From contig SVMP01000036.1 of the NCBI GenBank assembly GCA_015067385.1, positions 1 through 15,618 on the forward strand: a stretch of DNA of 15,618 nucleotides, read 5' to 3'. Made by a program: the position numbers and the translations under genes. Source of the stretch: Oscillospiraceae bacterium. GTDB lineage: Bacteria > Bacillota > Clostridia > Oscillospirales > UBA644. Position 1 is the stretch's first letter, and the number at the start of each line of letters is the position of its first letter. Positions 13,224-15,618 of this stretch are shown here, one piece after another. The notes under the pieces are model-generated. The model was not told the origin of the DNA. It searched no databases and saw only the letters and a list, made by a program, of their open reading frames with translations.

Positions 13224-14267
13224 ATGAAAAAAATAGTTTTGTTTGTTGGTTTGTTATTTTTTAGTCTTTCTTTTATGTCATGTGATAAATCTGAACCTAA
13301 TTCTAAAGATTATACATATATGCAGGCTGCCGAATATCTTTCTTCTTTAGATGGACTGTTCCAACTTGGTTTCGATTATTATCGTCAACCCGATCCTCGT
13401 TCCACGGAACCTTATTTTACCGGTTGGTACAGCATTCCAGTCAAAGATAATACTGTCTATATAAACAAATTCGGTATATATAAGAAACCCTTGGATTATT
13501 ATGGCTCATCGACATCTATGTATCTTGAGCATATTCGTTTTGAGGATTTGTTATGCGTTAAACATCCCGAATATTTTCATCAGATTTCTGTTTTCGAGCA
13601 ATATCCGAAAAATGAGAATGTTATGTATTTGGGGCTAAGACACGATAATTTAGGCTATCTGTTTGAAGAATATAATGTAAAAACTTCCCCTCATTGGACT
13701 GAATGGGTTGATTATGATATTCGTTATCAACGAAGAAATCGTAACTGCGAACAAGGGCGCGGATGCAGTTTTTGGTATAATCCGATGACGGAAAAGCTCG
13801 AAGAATGTATTTATCTTCGTGAACTTGACGGCAAGACGGAGATATACGTTATTTTTCAGCAAATGTCGTTATTCTATGACTGGGCAACGAACATGTGGTA
13901 TTCCCCATTTTTCATGTCCGAAGAACTTTTTGAAAAGATAGAAAACGAACTAGGTGATAGCTTTAACGAAGAAAACTATAAAAAGGGTTCTGTTTTGGAA
14001 TTTTATAATTGGTACTCAGGCGAATATTCTGAAAAGGTTTCCGACATTTTCAAAAAGGTCAGGAAAGACGTATATTATCCGGAAACTTACGGACATAACT
14101 ACCTTGCCGAATTATTGTCTGAACAAGGATATACCGTTCCAAAAATCTTCATCGAAGACATGATAAATTTAGGTGTTGATTACGATAATATAATGGTAAA
14201 TATCATTAAAATTACTGTGCCGCACGACGGGACAATAAACGATATCATTTGGGATTTGATTGGTTAA
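13224..14267 (+). CDS. Uncharacterised lipoprotein, paralog B of tandem pair
   Basis: A 347-residue paralog of the preceding protein, 34 bp downstream and with its own AAGGAG (13210-13215), so co-transcribed. The signal peptide MKKIVLFVGLLFFSLSFMSC ends in a weaker lipobox, with C20 as the likely lipidated Cys. Shared landmarks in the same order are YLSSLDGLFQLG, SPHWTEWVDYDI, IYLRELDGKTEIYVIFQQMS, SEELFEKIENELGDSFN, VRKDVYYP and a closing IIKIT...DIIWDLIG. It is longer by about 20 residues, mainly in the first half, where the two differ most, and carries a basic Cys-containing insert (QRRNRNCEQGRGC, about residues 171-183). I recognise no known domain. Tandem duplication followed by divergence of the N-terminal half is inferred. 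Confidence 0.85.
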   Translation: MKKIVLFVGLLFFSLSFMSCDKSEPNSKDYTYMQAAEYLSSLDGLFQLGFDYYRQPDPRSTEPYFTGWYSIPVKDNTVYINKFGIYKKPLDYYGSSTSMYLEHIRFEDLLCVKHPEYFHQISVFEQYPKNENVMYLGLRHDNLGYLFEEYNVKTSPHWTEWVDYDIRYQRRNRNCEQGRGCSFWYNPMTEKLEECIYLRELDGKTEIYVIFQQMSLFYDWATNMWYSPFFMSEELFEKIENELGDSFNEENYKKGSVLEFYNWYSGEYSEKVSDIFKKVRKDVYYPETYGHNYLAELLSEQGYTVPKIFIEDMINLGVDYDNIMVNIIKITVPHDGTINDIIWDLIG

Positions 14268-14273
14268 AATAAT

Positions 14274-14305
14274 AAAGTACGTTGCATTTTTTTGCAGCGT
14301 ACTTT
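14274..14305. terminator. Bidirectional terminator between lipoprotein B and the small protein gene
   Basis: AAAGTACG (14274-14281) pairs with CGTACTTT (14298-14305); the stem extends inwards to 14285/14294 with one wobble, around an 8-nt T-rich loop. T-rich sequence follows more clearly on -, where it ends the small gene, than on +. Confidence 0.8.
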
Positions 14306-14322
14306 CTGTATATGCCGATAAT

Positions 14323-14514
14323 TTATTTCTTCTTTTTATTTTTAACTTGATTTGTGCCTGCTTCGGAACCGGAAATATCCTTTGTTTTTTCTTCCAGAGT
14401 AGTTTCCCAAATAAAGTCACCGCTGCCTGTTGACTCCGTTGCTGAAACAACAGGAGTATTCATAAATATATTTTCAAGATGTTTTGTTGAGTTCGATTTT
14501 TTGTTCTTTTGCAT
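14323..14514 (-). CDS. Small hydrophilic protein of unknown function (63 aa)
   Basis: A 63-residue reading frame with a strong ribosome binding site: AAAAAAGGAG a few bases before the ATG, and a terminator just past its stop. The protein is rich in Lys, Ser, Thr and Glu, has no hydrophobic segment or Cys, begins MQKNKKSNSTK and ends in a run of four Lys. It looks disordered and could be nucleic-acid binding or simply a small cytoplasmic protein. I recognise no family. The gene diverges from the DUF4838 gene and converges on lipoprotein B. The strong start signal and its own terminator argue that it is real despite its size. Confidence 0.6.
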   Translation of the reverse strand: MQKNKKSNSTKHLENIFMNTPVVSATESTGSGDFIWETTLEEKTKDISGSEAGTNQVKNKKKK

Positions 14515-14585
14515 AATTCGCTCCTTTTTTATTTATATTTTTATCATTGATCTTGATAGTATTCAGGAAAAGTTTATATTTCCTC

Positions 14586-14614
14586 TTGATTTTTTTTGTA
14601 ATTTATGCTATTAT
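14586..14614 (+). promoter_or_regulatory. Promoter of the DUF4838 gene
   Basis: TTGATT (14586-14591), a 17-bp T-rich spacer and TATTAT (14609-14614), with an extended -10 TGC before it. The predicted start near 14621 leaves about 32 nt before the ATG. On the opposite strand TGTTATAAT (10-box at 14610-14615) overlaps this -10 and could be a leftward extended -10 promoter for the small protein, though it lacks a good -35. Confidence 0.6.
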
Positions 14615-14652
14615 AACAATAACGAATTAAAATCATCGGAGGGATTATATAA

Positions 14653-15618
14653 ATGAAAATTATAGACAGACATTCATCGACATTCAGTATTGCTTTTGCT
14701 AAAAAAACGGAGTTTACCGAAAAAGCCGCATTGATCTTGCAGAATTATATTTTTCAGGTAACTGACTGCAAACTTCCGATTGACGAAAAAGTTTGCGGTA
14801 ATTGTCTCAAGGATAAGATTGTTCTTGATATTGCACCTTTCGATTTTGTTGTCGACGGATGCGACGGTTTGGGCGAAGAAGGTTTTGTTATTGCCGAAAA
14901 AGAGGGGACAGTTTATCTTTTAGCCGCTTCAGGTCAAAGTCTTGTTTATGCTTGTTATGAATTCCTTGAACAGTTTTTCGGATGTCTTTGGCTTACTTCC
15001 GAGGAAGACTTTGTACCTCATAAATGTACAGTCGAAATCTCCGATTGCTTTTTTGATAAACAAACCCCATATATAAATTACCGCGAGGTCTATTATCGTG
15101 ATGCGTGGGATGAAACGTATGCAGATAAACAGAAATTGAACGGTCAATTAACATTTGTTAAAGAAAAGAAGGTTGTTGAGGGGCACAAAAACTGGGGCTT
15201 TTGGTGCCATTCATTCAAAACACTTATTTCTCCCGAAGAATATTTTAAGTCAAACCCTGAATTTTTCTCCCTTGTTGACGGTGAACGTGTAAAAGACGGT
15301 CAGCTATGCTGTACAAACGATGAAATGATTGCAGAAGCGATCAAAAATCTTAAAAAGCATATGGATAAAAAACCCAATGCAAAATATTGGTCTGTTTCTC
15401 AAAACGATACAACAGGATTCTGTACCTGCGAAAAATGCCGTAAACTTGACGAAGAGGCAGGCTCTCAGATCGGTTCAATAATGTATTTTGTAAATAAGGT
15501 TGCCGAAGCATTCCCCGATAAGATTATTTCTACTCTTTCGTATTGGTACAGCAGAACTGCTCCTAAAAAAATCGAAATGAGAGATAATGTTCATATCATG
15601 CTTTGTAACATCGAATGC
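14653..15618 (+). CDS. DUF4838 glycosidase-like protein, N-terminal 322 residues (cut by window edge)
   Basis: The frame opens at ATG 14653, with GGAGGG at 14638-14643, and stays open for exactly 322 codons to the window end. No signal peptide is present (MKIIDRHSSTFSIAFAKK), so this member is probably cytoplasmic. Residues 10-125 resemble the N-terminal alpha/beta domain found before the barrel in alpha-glucuronidases and GH20 enzymes, including GFVIAEKEGTVYLLAASGQS and YEFLEQFFGCLWLT. From about 140 the DUF4838 domain begins: YREVYYRDAWD, WCHSFKTLI, then WSVSQNDTTGFCTCEKCRKLD, where C257, C259 and C262 look like a metal site, and NVHIMLCNIEC. DUF4838 proteins occur among glycan-use genes of gut bacteria and are presumed glycoside hydrolase-like. 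Substrate and catalytic residues are not known to me. Confidence 0.85.
   Translation, partial: MKIIDRHSSTFSIAFAKKTEFTEKAALILQNYIFQVTDCKLPIDEKVCGNCLKDKIVLDIAPFDFVVDGCDGLGEEGFVIAEKEGTVYLLAASGQSLVYACYEFLEQFFGCLWLTSEEDFVPHKCTVEISDCFFDKQTPYINYREVYYRDAWDETYADKQKLNGQLTFVKEKKVVEGHKNWGFWCHSFKTLISPEEYFKSNPEFFSLVDGERVKDGQLCCTNDEMIAEAIKNLKKHMDKKPNAKYWSVSQNDTTGFCTCEKCRKLDEEAGSQIGSIMYFVNKVAEAFPDKIISTLSYWYSRTAPKKIEMRDNVHIMLCNIEC

Overview
The window looks like chromosome of an anaerobic, low-to-medium GC Firmicute of the Clostridia type, probably a gut or rumen fermenter. This rests on a DegV-type protein, a PadR/DUF1700/DUF4097 operon, a siroheme Fe-S protein with a NifX-like partner, strong AGGAGG ribosome binding sites, TTGACA/TATAAT promoters with 17-bp spacers, and sugar and glycan genes (L-fucose isomerase, a DUF4838 protein). 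No rRNA, tRNA, IS element, CRISPR array or phage gene is visible, so the species cannot be named.

Layout. (1) 1-287: C-terminal end of a DegV-family protein on +, ending at a bidirectional terminator. (2) 339-2023, on -: a three-gene operon of a DUF134 DNA-binding protein, a siroheme/4Fe-4S reductase-like protein and a NifX/NifB-type cofactor-binding protein with a His/Cys-rich tail. Its promoter has near-identical 10-bp palindromes over the -35 and over the predicted start site. (3) 2164-4052, on +, divergent from the previous operon: PadR regulator, DUF1700 membrane protein and DUF4097 repeat protein, translationally coupled, behind a promoter containing a perfect 10-bp inverted repeat. (4) 4102-9866, on -: xanthine phosphoribosyltransferase, then a complete BMP-type ABC importer (lipoprotein, double ATPase, two permeases). 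This reads as a purine uptake and salvage operon. (5) 10220-12049, on +: L-fucose isomerase, with strongly biased codons and a cre/LacI-like operator on its -35. (6) 12209-14267, on +: two tandem paralogous lipoproteins of a family I do not recognise, behind a perfect consensus promoter. (7) 14323-14514, on -: a small hydrophilic protein. (8) 14653 to the window end, on +: a DUF4838 protein, cut by the edge.

How the genes work together. The xpt-BMP operon should import a purine nucleoside or base and trap xanthine as XMP; unlike many Firmicute xpt genes it has no recognisable purine riboswitch. fucI and the DUF4838 gene suggest use of host or plant glycans. The Fe-S operon and the PadR operon share one divergent intergenic region but have distinct operator-like sequences, so they are probably controlled separately. 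The strongest candidates for undescribed biology are the DUF134/siroheme/NifX-like triad with its paired palindromes, and the tandem lipoprotein pair.
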